A stretch of DNA of 64,000 nt. Origin: Roseobacter sp. Lineage in GTDB: Bacteria > Pseudomonadota > Alphaproteobacteria > Rhodobacterales > Rhodobacteraceae. The DNA lies in contig JADFAE010000007.1 of assembly GCA_015665415.1 (NCBI GenBank), positions 124,001 through 188,000 of the forward strand, in the 5' to 3' direction. Below, piece after piece: positions 54,906 through 63,281 of this stretch; positions within the stretch are counted from its first letter, which is position 1, and each line of letters opens with the position of its first letter. The notes beneath the pieces are model-generated. The model ran no database searches and was not told the origin of the DNA. It was given only the letters and a program-made list of their open reading frames with translations. The position numbers and the translations under genes are program-made.

Positions 54906-55253
54906 ATGAGCAATCTTTTCTGGCTGAGCGACGAGCAAATAGATCGGCTCCGACCCTTCTTTCCAAAGAGCCATGGCAAACCACGTGTCGACTACAAGCG
55001 TGTATTGAGTGGGATTATATTTATCAACCGCAATGGCTTACGTTGGTCTGACGCTCCAAGGGAGTATGGCCCGCCCAAGACGCTCTACAACCGTTGGAAG
55101 CGATGGAGCGATATGGGCGTGTTTGCCCGGATCATGGAAGGATTGGCGGCGGAGGCCGCTGATGACAAGACCATCATGATCGATGCCACTTACCTCAAGG
55201 CGCACCGCACGGCTTCCAGCCTGCGGTTGAAAAAGGGGGGCGTGGTCGGCTGA
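54906..55253 (+). CDS. IS5-family transposase, OrfA
   Basis: About 115 aa: an N-terminal helix-turn-helix-like region (FWLSDEQIDRLRPFFP) and the first catalytic aspartate in MIDATYLKAHR. The frame ends just after a slippery A6/G6 stretch (near 55228-55239). A -1 shift there continues as GRLIGRTKGGMNTKLHAV into OrfB, giving the complete DDE transposase. Confidence 0.85.
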   Translation: MSNLFWLSDEQIDRLRPFFPKSHGKPRVDYKRVLSGIIFINRNGLRWSDAPREYGPPKTLYNRWKRWSDMGVFARIMEGLAAEAADDKTIMIDATYLKAHRTASSLRLKKGGVVG

Positions 55254-55273
55254 TTGGCCGAACAAAGGGTGGG

Positions 55274-55663
55274 ATGAACACAAAGCTGCATGCCGTCACT
55301 GACACGAACGGTCGTCCGATCCGCTTCTTTGTGACAGCCGGTCAAATCAGCGATTACACTGGGGCCAGGGCTTTGGTCAGCAGCCTGCCATCGGCCGATT
55401 GGCTGTTGGGCGACCGGGGCTATGATGCGGACTGGTTCCGGGAAGCCCTTGTAGACAAGGGAATTAAGCCCTGTATTCCGGGGCGGAAGTCGCGCGACAA
55501 ACCTATCAAATACGACAAGCGCCGCTACAAACGCCGTAACCGGATCGAGATCATGTTCGGACGCCTGAAAGAATGGCGCCGTGTCGCTACCCGCTATGAC
55601 AGATGCCCAAAGGTCTTCCTGTCAGCCATAGCTCTTGCTGCAACGGTCTTGTTCTGGCTGTAA
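55274..55663 (+). CDS. IS5-family transposase, OrfB
   Basis: A 129-aa catalytic part with the second aspartate in GDRGYDADWFR and the glutamate in RNRIEIMFGRLKEWRR. It is probably translated as an OrfAB fusion by -1 frameshifting rather than from its own ATG. Confidence 0.85.
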   Translation: MNTKLHAVTDTNGRPIRFFVTAGQISDYTGARALVSSLPSADWLLGDRGYDADWFREALVDKGIKPCIPGRKSRDKPIKYDKRRYKRRNRIEIMFGRLKEWRRVATRYDRCPKVFLSAIALAATVLFWL

Positions 55664-55683
55664 ATCAATGAGTCTGGAGCCTA

Positions 55684-55786
55684 AGACCACCAAGGAATCG
55701 TGGTAAAAGAGTTCGTTTCCGTTCTCCATCATATGCAGGGTGACCTGGGTATCTTTGGGCCCATTTTTTCCCAGCTGTTGTGACAT
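55684..55786 (-). pseudogene. Possible gene start cut by the IS5 element
   Basis: On the minus strand an ATG at 55784-55786, preceded by GAGAGGG, opens MSQQLGKNGPKDTQVTLH and reads straight into the right end of the IS, stopping inside it. Removing the IS and one TA restores only a short frame, so this may be a small broken gene or chance. Not recognised. Confidence 0.25.
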
Positions 55787-55934
55787 GCCCTCTCGTCAAG
55801 CGGATGGAGTTTGAAGTTCAGGTCAAAAGCCACCTATTTTTTCTCGTGTTGAACAGTGTAGACTTCCGCTTTAGGACGAGTCGCGAGTGTCAACCTAGCC
55901 TCAACCCAGTTCATAATATTGCTGGAGACATTTT

Positions 55935-56711
55935 GTGTTTCAAAAACTAAATGATATTTTTCGTTCGGACGATTTCCTCCCCAATTCCGCCATCTTTCCA
56001 GATATCAACAAGGAGAAGCTTGCTCGAGATCTTAAGCTTGAAGAGGAGGGTCGCAAGCGTGGTGCTGTTAAGCAGCCTGAGGAGGGTGCCGAAACTCTTG
56101 ACCACATGGAGCTCAAGGCCGTTGCTCGTGTTGAAGATCTTAAGCGTCGGGGCTTGGAGAACTATGAGACAAACAGGGGGGTCTACAGTGAGCGCCTGAA
56201 CTTGGCCGTTTCTGCCAGAATGCAGGTGGAGACGGAGTCAAATGATGCGAAAGCGCGATTCGCAGAAGATGTGACTAAGTGGAAATCTATGATGGTTTCC
56301 CCAAGGGAGAAAGTTCAAGAGGCCTTTCGTTGGCGCAATAGGTTTCGGGAGCTGAATAAGCTTGAGCGTCCGGCTGATCCGCAAGTGAGCCTGGTCAAGA
56401 TCATTGGTCTTGCGTTGATAATGATTATTTTGGAAGCCTTTGGTAACGCTTACCTGTTTGCTCAGGCAAACCCACTTGGACTTCTTGGGGGCCTTGTCGC
56501 GGCGTTCCTTGTGTCGGCTGGGAATGTTGCCATGAGCACGATCCTTGGAATGGGTGTGCGCTTCATAAATTGCAGGGGGTTCTTTAATCGGCGATCCCTC
56601 AAGTATGAACCCAGATATTCCATATTTCCTTGGCCCGATCCTTCGGACTTGGGCCAAGGAGGAGGTGACCAAGGCAGATCACAACACCCGCATTTGGGAT
56701 GTCGTGCATAG
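55935..56711 (+). pseudogene. Chimeric ORF: unknown membrane protein N-terminus joined to foreign sequence
   Basis: The 258-codon frame starts at GTG 55935 with GGAGA upstream. Residues 1-150 are charged and coiled-coil-like. Two hydrophobic segments follow (about 153-175 and 182-210), then a sequence without character (about 220 to the end). From about 56600 the DNA encodes the C-terminal part of an alpha/beta hydrolase in another frame. I infer a deletion or recombination joint near 56590-56605. The membrane protein is not recognised; codon use is less GC-rich than in the first 50 kb. Confidence 0.5.
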
Positions 56712-56958
56712 CAAATCCGACGTGCCTACGATCTTAGATCTTGCGCCCTCACTTGAGATGCCGACGCTGATAATCTGGCGTCAAGAAGACCGGATTTTTC
56801 ATATCAGTGGCGCTGCACTACTCGATCATAGTTTACCGACCTCACATTTAACTAAGCTTGATGAATGTGGGCACGTGCCAATGCTGGATAAACCCGCTGC
56901 TGTAGCGTCAGAGTACCTCGAGTTCCTGTCATCTTACCCCATTCATGCGTCTCAATAA
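56605..56958 (+). pseudogene. Alpha/beta hydrolase C-terminal remnant
   Basis: A 117-codon frame matching the end of an alpha/beta hydrolase: PTLIIWRQEDRIFHISGAALL carries the acid-residue region and LDECGHVPMLDKPAAVA the catalytic histidine. The nucleophile elbow and N-terminal two-thirds are missing. It overlaps the preceding chimeric frame, so it is a relic rather than a working enzyme. Confidence 0.65.
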
Positions 56959-57140
56959 CCGGTTAACCGCCTATTCGCTTTTGAAGACGCCAGCTTCTTA
57001 GTATTCGTAAAATCATCGACGCTCCAAAGTGTGCCAAGTAGTCGTTCATTTTTAAAGCGGCATCGATGACATGGATTAGTGCTGTTTTCTCGGAGGTCGA
57101 AGCTAAAAAGTCCACAGGAAAGGCTTAGTGGTTCAATACC

Positions 57141-59012
57141 TCAACCTGTACGTTGACCACCCAATTCATCCATGGCAATCCGCCCTCCGATTTCATTTAA
57201 CAGGCAGTCAATTTCGCGCTTGCGCACCGGTTTGGCAACAGTTTGATCCACACCGCATGCTCTGTATTCTGGCAACTGATCGGGCATCACATTGGCCGTC
57301 ACTGCAATGATGATAGGGGGCGGCAATCCCTGCCTCTTTTTCTCACTAAGAATTTTTGAGGTAGCAGCCATTCCGCCCATACCAGGCATATTGATGTCCA
57401 TAAAAATGACATCGAAATATTTTTCTTCAGTTCGACTGATAGCTTCCTCACCAGTTTCCGCTTCCTCAATTGAATTACTGTGTTTTTTGGTGAAAGCTCT
57501 TAATACTCTACGGTTGATCTTGCTGTCGTCCACTATCAGTACACGCAAACCCGAATTACTGAATTCGTTGTCTTGTCTCGCCTTTTTGAGACCCGAAATT
57601 TTTCGTACTAGACCATCGCCAATTTTTTCTTTATCTGCAATATTTTGCATCGCCGAAGAACAGAACGGTTTAACTTCAAAAGTTGCGGTGAATGTGCTGC
57701 CACACCCAAGCTCACTTGATACCGTCAGATCCCCCCCCATCGCCTTACATATTGCGCTCGAAATCGACAGTCCTAGACCTGTTCCCTTATACTTCTTTTG
57801 GGTCGCCTGCTCTGTCTGGTAGAAGGGATCAAAAACCAACTTTGCATCGTGTTCGGATAAGCCGCAACCACTATCCTCAATTGAAAACATCAATTGTCTG
57901 GTGCTTGGCGAGCCACCGTCACGAACTGATACACGAAGATTAACAAACCCGACGTCCGTAAACTTGAGAGCATTAGACACCAAGTTATTAACTACTTGGA
58001 CAATTCTCATCGAGTCTCCCACCAATTTCATGGGACTTTCGCTTGAAACTTGAAAGTAAAAATCGATGCCACATGATCTCGCCGTTGGCTCATTAATCAC
58101 AAAAACATTTTGCACAATCTCTTGGAGCGAAAAAATTCGCTCTGCAAATACAAAAGCCCTGGAGTCAATTTTTGATAAGTCTAGAATATCGTTTATTGCG
58201 TGCTGCAAAACATTTCCTGAAGTTAGGATTGTGCCAACCATTCCGTTCTGCTGAGTTGTAAGTGAAGTTTCAGACAGCAGTTGTGCCATTCCCAAAACTC
58301 CATTCAGAGGAGTGCGGATTTCATGGCTAACGTTGGCCACAAAGGCAGACTTTGCCTCACTACTCTTTATTGCTTCTCGGCGGAGAGCTCTTTCTCTCTT
58401 CGCTGCCAAAAATGAAACAACGCACTCAAAAGCACAATAAATCAATACCGAGACAAAGGAAGCAATTATTAGATTATTGTGAAAAACCGCATCTCGATTG
58501 CTGTTATATTGTGCGAAATGAACGACTGACCTGTGTTGTTGAAGGTAGTCGGTTATCCACAAACGCCTAAACTCCGTAATTAGCGCTTGAATTTCAAATT
58601 TTGCGGCCCGAAGTTGCTGACTATTGAATTTCAGGTCTTTGCCCCAAGACTTTTCAAGTGCCGTCAAAAAGCTCTCATATCCTTTGACCATCTCCTTTAG
58701 GTCTAGATCGCTGAGAATTTCCCTTTGATCAAAGATCCCTAAGCGGCTCCATAGCACATCAATTCTTGTCTGGAGAGACGTGGCCGGTACGTTTCCCTGT
58801 TCGACCTGAAGAAGCGCAATGTGCAAACGAAGGGCTTCATAAATTACCTCATTTACTTTCCAAGTTAAAGATGAAAGCCGGAGCGCGTCGTCAGTCGAGA
58901 CTTGACGACGTTGATTTTCCGAATTGGTTGCGGCCCAAAGCACTGCGGCCAATACGGCGAACACGGCGAATGGCCTTAGAAGCCGAGTACTCAATATTCT
59001 ACGGAGCCGCAT
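57141..59012 (-). CDS. Hybrid sensor histidine kinase with receiver domain
   Basis: A 623-aa hybrid kinase. Two membrane helices (about 12-30 and 181-203) enclose a helical periplasmic sensor of about 150 residues. The HisKA box has His230 in VSHEIRTPLNG. The ATPase N box NNLVSNALKF, G1 EDSGCGLS and G2 GTGLGLS follow, then a receiver domain with Asp495/496 and phospho-acceptor Asp539 (FMDINMPGMGG). ATG at 59010-59012 lies two bases after the upstream stop, so it is probably coupled to the SUOX-fold-like gene. Confidence 0.92.
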   Translation of the reverse strand: MRLRRILSTRLLRPFAVFAVLAAVLWAATNSENQRRQVSTDDALRLSSLTWKVNEVIYEALRLHIALLQVEQGNVPATSLQTRIDVLWSRLGIFDQREILSDLDLKEMVKGYESFLTALEKSWGKDLKFNSQQLRAAKFEIQALITEFRRLWITDYLQQHRSVVHFAQYNSNRDAVFHNNLIIASFVSVLIYCAFECVVSFLAAKRERALRREAIKSSEAKSAFVANVSHEIRTPLNGVLGMAQLLSETSLTTQQNGMVGTILTSGNVLQHAINDILDLSKIDSRAFVFAERIFSLQEIVQNVFVINEPTARSCGIDFYFQVSSESPMKLVGDSMRIVQVVNNLVSNALKFTDVGFVNLRVSVRDGGSPSTRQLMFSIEDSGCGLSEHDAKLVFDPFYQTEQATQKKYKGTGLGLSISSAICKAMGGDLTVSSELGCGSTFTATFEVKPFCSSAMQNIADKEKIGDGLVRKISGLKKARQDNEFSNSGLRVLIVDDSKINRRVLRAFTKKHSNSIEEAETGEEAISRTEEKYFDVIFMDINMPGMGGMAATSKILSEKKRQGLPPPIIIAVTANVMPDQLPEYRACGVDQTVAKPVRKREIDCLLNEIGGRIAMDELGGQRTG

Positions 59013-59014
59013 AC

Positions 59015-59536
59015 CTACCGAATCTCCATAGAAATCAGCTGCCAAATCATCTCATTGTCAAATTTCTTTAGCTTGGCCTCGCCTTTGGACTGCGGGTAAA
59101 TGACCCAGATCGGCCCCTTGTCACGCACGGTCATCTCCTTGCTATTGTGCAAAATGGCCAAAATAACCCCTTGATTTTCTGCGTGTGTTACTGGAATGTC
59201 CACGAAGTAGTCGTTTATCGCGGACGCACCAATTGTGGTTCCTGATGCCGAAACGAAATCTAGTAACGACGATAGCCTTGGACCCTCAAATGTCTGCATG
59301 CCGTCGGTGAACGACGTAAAAGTATTAACCTCCTCCCATTGCAGCGCCTTAAGCAGGTCCAAGTCGAACTTTGCGCCTGCTTGCGAGTTTGTTTTTCCAA
59401 TAGCGCCAGAAACAGTCAAAATGACTTCGCCAGTGGGCATCGGAAGCTGTTCTGCTGTTGCAGCCATTGAGAACGACATGGTAGCTGCCGCAGCTGCAGC
59501 AAAGTCTTTGAAGTATATTGTCCAGTTTTTGTTCAT
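59015..59536 (-). CDS. Periplasmic SUOX-fold-like protein without cofactor cysteine
   Basis: A 173-aa protein with a signal peptide (cleavage near MAATA-EQ). The pattern VILTVSGAIG...FDLDLLKALQW...FEGPRLSSLLDFV resembles oxidoreductase molybdopterin-binding (sulfite-oxidase-fold) domains. It contains no cysteine at all, so it cannot ligate molybdenum in the usual way. AGAGGTGA precedes the ATG. It is placed directly before the hybrid kinase, so it may be a periplasmic signal-binding partner of the kinase. Confidence 0.65.
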   Translation of the reverse strand: MNKNWTIYFKDFAAAAAATMSFSMAATAEQLPMPTGEVILTVSGAIGKTNSQAGAKFDLDLLKALQWEEVNTFTSFTDGMQTFEGPRLSSLLDFVSASGTTIGASAINDYFVDIPVTHAENQGVILAILHNSKEMTVRDKGPIWVIYPQSKGEAKLKKFDNEMIWQLISMEIR

Positions 59537-59886
59537 TTAGTCACCTCTTAATTTTCATCCAAGGACCTGCAAATCCGCCGCAGTGTCGCTTTCTCTTGTT
59601 TCTGCATCCTTTGCCCGGATCAATTAGTCCCGTTTATTCTCTTTCCTCTGCCGCAGGGAACGACCGCATCCAATTAAAGATACATTAATTTTCGTGAGGT
59701 CCAATTTTTTTGTTCGACACATGCATCCCTGGCTATCTTGTGCTCACTCTTTGAGCACCGCAGGGCTTGCGCAAATTTTGAGGATGGGAGGTAGGAACTC
59801 CACTCAAAGTCATAGTTCGGACCGTGAGCTTTGATGCCCAGGCTGTCTGGCTATCGTTCTTATCGAGCAAACTGAATCTGGGTGAT
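59537..59886. other. Upstream region of the kinase operon
   Basis: A 350-bp gap with no gene, bounded by the PilZ gene end and the SUOX-fold-like gene start. It contains the perfect TTAA-N7-TTAA box at 59674-59688. The remainder shows no further feature. Confidence 0.4.
59674..59688. promoter_or_regulatory. CtrA-type box TTAA-N7-TTAA
   Basis: TTAA-AGATACA-TTAA, an exact CtrA-type pair, about 140 bp upstream of the SUOX-fold-like/kinase operon start. Confidence 0.5.
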
Positions 59887-60225
59887 CTATCGATGATTTG
59901 GAATCCTGAATTCAGAACCGAGAAGCGCTTCCAGCTGCGTCCGACGAATGGGAACTGTGAAGTTAAGTCCCACTCTGAATCCGGAGCTCCAAACAATTTT
60001 TGCTTTGCGAGAAATGGAGTTAGCCAATATTATTCGAATTTCGGCTTGACGAACCAGTCCGTTAATATTGAGGTTCGCTTCGATGCAGGCTCCATGGGCT
60101 CCTAGGTCTATGGTCACGGCACCCAACGAGTGGTTCTCAAACTGAACCTCACATGCTAACTGTTTACTGAACCTTCGCCCAGATTTTCGATTATCTGAGT
60201 ACCGGATAATTCCATTCAGGTCCAA
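59887..60225 (-). CDS. PilZ-like domain protein
   Basis: A 112-aa protein. RKSGRRFSKQLACEVQF followed by TIDLGAHGACIEA resembles the c-di-GMP-binding RxxxR...(D/N)xSxxG pattern of PilZ, with the serine replaced by glycine (DLGxxG), so nucleotide binding is uncertain. A WSSGFRVGLNF segment closes the barrel. It starts at TTG (60223-60225), overlapping the stop of the CHASE3 gene by 10 bases, which points to coupled translation. Confidence 0.65.
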   Translation of the reverse strand: MDLNGIIRYSDNRKSGRRFSKQLACEVQFENHSLGAVTIDLGAHGACIEANLNINGLVRQAEIRIILANSISRKAKIVWSSGFRVGLNFTVPIRRTQLEALLGSEFRIPNHR

Positions 60226-61496
60226 TTCAGGTTTCCCCCAAGCAGACAGTGTTCTAGTGAATTCGCCGGTATTTGTCCCAACTGTGAGAAAAGAGAAAAA
60301 TAGTCGAACCCAGTGTAATGCTCCGTCATCCTACCGCTCTCGAATTTAGCCATTAGAAGGACATCAATGGCGATTGATTTGGGCTTAGTGGTTAACTTTT
60401 CAATCAGTTTGAATGTTGCACTGCACCATGGCGTATCTTCGATAAGCTTGGTGATTTTGACCTCACCTGGCCCGGTCAAGCGTCTGAACAGTTCAACAAG
60501 TTCCGGAAACTCTTCCTTTGGAAAGTTCTCTGAGCCCAGAAAATCCGCCATATCATCCATTGTTTTGGCATCGCCAATTTCTCGGCGCAGCTGAAGCAGC
60601 GGTTCCACAGCCTGTTCACGCCAGTCGGCGATGATCTTGGCCATCTTTTGCGCCCGGATCTCCTGCATCATGCTCTCGACCGATTTAACTTCCAACTCAG
60701 CGACCAGTCGGTCGAACTCAGCCGCATTGGCGTTGAAAGAGTCCAATAGCGTGTTTTCGCCGACCAGAAGGAACCCACGCATTCCAGCCTGCAAATCTAC
60801 AGCGATGGTCTGTAGGTCTTTGGCGTCACTGATAATTGAGTGGGAACGCTCCACCGCTTCGAGGGAGCTATTCATAAACTCTGGGCTGGCAATGCCGGTT
60901 TTCACCAGGGTCATAAATGCCTGTCGGCGATTGCTCAGGCTGACCTCTTCCTCTTCGATGAAACTCTCAATCTCCGTGCGGAAGGCATCAAAGAACTCTG
61001 TGCCCTTGGCCTTCCTTACTTCGGCGGCCATGTCATTCATGGTCATTGAATCACCAATGTACCGGCGAAGCTGAATGGCGTGCTCAGCAACCTCGGTCTG
61101 CCAGGCGCGCAGGGTGTTCTCCGCCTGCGTTAGCCGCTCCACCATCTGAGGTTCATCGCTGACGGTCTCATACAATTCTTCAAAGGCGACAAAGGTCTCT
61201 GCCAAGCCGTGTTCATAGGGTTCCAGATATTGTTCTTGGCCGGCCAATAGATAGCCGCGAAGACCAGCTTCCATTTCGAAGGCCGCTGAAGTGAGATGTG
61301 CAACCTCATCCAGAATATGCTGGGTGTGGTCAACCTTATGGGAGGTCTCTTCCATCAGTTTGAGGTCAAAGACCGTTAGTGCCCCAACGCCCCCAATTAG
61401 GACCAATGGAAACAATGCTGCAGACATGACTTTTGTCTTGGTCTTTACACTGGAAAGAGAAAATCTTCGTACCTTATTCGCAGAAATACCGGTCAT
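60216..61496 (-). CDS. Tandem-CHASE3 sensor protein lacking an output domain
   Basis: A 426-aa protein. One N-terminal membrane helix (about 24-45) is followed by two similar helical sensor units of about 150 aa, each with an A-x-E-M/L-x-A-G-x-RG-(Y/F)-LL motif and a QLRR(Y/E)IGD...TM(N/D)DMA segment typical of CHASE3. Related proteins normally continue into a second helix, HAMP and a chemoreceptor signalling or kinase domain. Here the frame ends after about 60 unrelated residues. Either a truncated chemoreceptor or a stand-alone sensor paired with the PilZ gene. Confidence 0.7.
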   Translation of the reverse strand: MTGISANKVRRFSLSSVKTKTKVMSAALFPLVLIGGVGALTVFDLKLMEETSHKVDHTQHILDEVAHLTSAAFEMEAGLRGYLLAGQEQYLEPYEHGLAETFVAFEELYETVSDEPQMVERLTQAENTLRAWQTEVAEHAIQLRRYIGDSMTMNDMAAEVRKAKGTEFFDAFRTEIESFIEEEEVSLSNRRQAFMTLVKTGIASPEFMNSSLEAVERSHSIISDAKDLQTIAVDLQAGMRGFLLVGENTLLDSFNANAAEFDRLVAELEVKSVESMMQEIRAQKMAKIIADWREQAVEPLLQLRREIGDAKTMDDMADFLGSENFPKEEFPELVELFRRLTGPGEVKITKLIEDTPWCSATFKLIEKLTTKPKSIAIDVLLMAKFESGRMTEHYTGFDYFSLFSQLGQIPANSLEHCLLGGNLNWT

Positions 61497-61506
61497 CGTT
61501 ACATCC

Positions 61507-61531
61507 TGTGAGAGTCAATATAAGTCTCACA
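61507..61531. promoter_or_regulatory. Inverted repeat TGTGAGA-N11-TCTCACA
   Basis: Perfect 7-bp arms lie 11 bp upstream of the CHASE3 gene start. Possible operator, or a hairpin in the leader RNA covering the ribosome site. Confidence 0.4.
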
Positions 61532-61568
61532 ATGAGAAAAAACGTTTACTATATCATTAATTGTATTA

Positions 61569-62936
61569 CCTGAAATTCCCCAATTAGAACGCCTTCCCCT
61601 GCATGTTGGCGCTGTTTTGACCCCCGATCAAGATTTTTATGCACGCCCTAAGTTTGTTTGGTCGCCTCGCACGCGAACTGAGGGTGTTTTCTGTCCTCAA
61701 CCACCGATTTGACCCGGCTTTTGGTCTGATCAACATCCGTTTGGACAGACCGGTTAAGCCGCTTTCCTACCAGTTTTGCCGCTGTCGCCCTCATGCAGGA
61801 CACGGATGTGCACGCAGCCGCTGGATAGCCGAGAGAATGCGATTGAACGGGTCACCAGTGACGCCGACTTCAGCAAGCTGAAAGGTAATGGCACGGGCAT
61901 GTCGGACGACGCGCGCACCGATTTTAATCAGCCGGGTTTGCAAGCTGGTCAGCGACCAATCGGCTATCTCGTCGGGCAACGCGGACCCTTGCAAGAATAC
62001 ACCGAGATTTTAGGCCAGTGCATGGAGTTGCAGGCGGACCTCGTTCTGCGCCATTCCCTTACATGACAAACGTGTCCAATTGATCGCCAGCTTTCCTTCC
62101 TTGATGTGCTGCTCGGCCGTGCCGCGTTGATTGTAGAAGCGGATGATCCAGTCAGGTTTCATTGGCATGTTGGTGACCACAAAACCGACGCGCGGGAACA
62201 GCTCGCCGGGATGCCATTCCACTTTGGCGATGACACGACGCGGCTTGTCCCAGGATGCCGCCTGATACTCGAAGTCGCCGTAGATGCGCTTGACGCCTTT
62301 TGGCGGACGACCCACAGGGCGCTTTAGGAGATGCGCAATTCTGCCCTGAAGAACACAGTTGGTGCGCAGGCGAATGGCATAGTAATATCTTTCCGCTTCC
62401 AGAGTTTTGTATAACTCTGGGATGGCGAAGGCAGCATCGCCCCGGAAGAACCGCATCAGGTGATGACCCGCATATCGCGCAATGACGGGTTTCAGAACCT
62501 CTTCCCATCCATCCGCGCTATGCACATTGCCGGTGCGCAAGGCACAACGTTCCAAGTGGCCAAACTGGTTGAAGACGAACAGCGGGTGATAACACATGCA
62601 ACCGAAATGACCGTTCCAGGCGGTGCCCTCCTGCGCTCCATGGGTCGGGCTGACCGAGCTATCCATATCCAGCATGATCCACTTCAGCGGCTTGCGCTCG
62701 TGAAAGCGGTCGATCCATTGTCCTGACATATCAGCCAGTGCAGCGCGGTTATCAGTTGTCGCCAGCACCTCGGTCTCGAACCGTCCCATCTGGCTTGCGG
62801 ACGCGGCATTGGCATCCACAGCCCGTCCGCCGACCACCTGCCGCATCACCGGATCAGGCGACAGACGATCCGCATCATTCACATCATCGTACCCGGCCAG
62901 CCGACCGAAAACCGATTGGCGCAACAGACCGACCAG
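61569..62936 (-). mobile_element. IS1380-family element, interrupted and decayed
   Basis: Transposase sequence reads leftward from 62936 to about 61791, and a candidate end (CCTGAAATTCCCC) lies at 61569. The transposase N-terminus is missing where an IS3 element begins at 62937. The downstream reading frame has an internal stop. The insertion sits 72 bp upstream of the CHASE3 gene. Confidence 0.65.
61791..62936 (-). pseudogene. IS1380-family transposase, truncated and with an internal stop
   Basis: The DDE core is recognisable (IMLDMDSSVSPTHGAQEGTAWN; RFFRGDAAFAIPELY; FYNQRGTAEQHIKEGK). At 62010-62012 the frame reads LHALA-stop-NLGVFLQG, where relatives have tyrosine (LHALAYNLG), so a nonsense change removed about 75 C-terminal residues. 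These residues remain readable in frame down to 61791. About 100 N-terminal residues are lost at the IS3 junction. Confidence 0.85.
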
Positions 62937-63002
62937 TGAAGTGGTCCGGCAAAACTGGACAGCGTGCTAAGGTGTATCCAACACGAATGAATGGATACGA
63001 GA

Positions 63003-63281
63003 ATGACGAAGCGACGGAACTTTTCAGACACGTTTAAGGCTGCTGTGGCGCTTGAGGCGCTGCGCGGAGATAAGACGGTTCGGGAGATTGCGGCCAAGCG
63101 GCAGCTCCATCCGACGCAGGTGAGCACATGGCAACGGCAAGCGATTGAAGGCATGGCTGGCGTTTTCTCAGACAAGGTCAGGAAGGCTGAGAACAAAGAG
63201 GGCGAGCTCAAGGAGCTTCACGCCAAGATCGGGCAGTTGGCGGTGGAGAATGATTTTTTGTCACAAGGGCTGAAGCGATGA
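63003..63281 (+). CDS. IS3-family transposase OrfA
   Basis: A 92-aa protein with a helix-turn-helix (FKAAVALEALRGDKTVREIA) and a leucine-zipper-like C-terminus (KELHAKIGQLAVENDFL). Typical DNA-binding OrfA. The stop overlaps the orfB ATG (ATGA). An ATG four codons upstream is also in frame. Confidence 0.92.
   Translation: MTKRRNFSDTFKAAVALEALRGDKTVREIAAKRQLHPTQVSTWQRQAIEGMAGVFSDKVRKAENKEGELKELHAKIGQLAVENDFLSQGLKR

Larger units (their letters stand above)
54833..55681 (+). mobile_element. IS5-family (IS427-type) insertion sequence, apparently intact
   Basis: An 849-bp element. The left end is GGCTCTGGACCCATTGATTT and the right end, inverted, GGCTCCAGACTCATTGATTT (17/20 match). It is flanked by TA on both sides (54831-54832 and 55682-55683), a likely target duplication. 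It contains two overlapping-frame transposase ORFs joined by a probable -1 frameshift. Confidence 0.88.
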
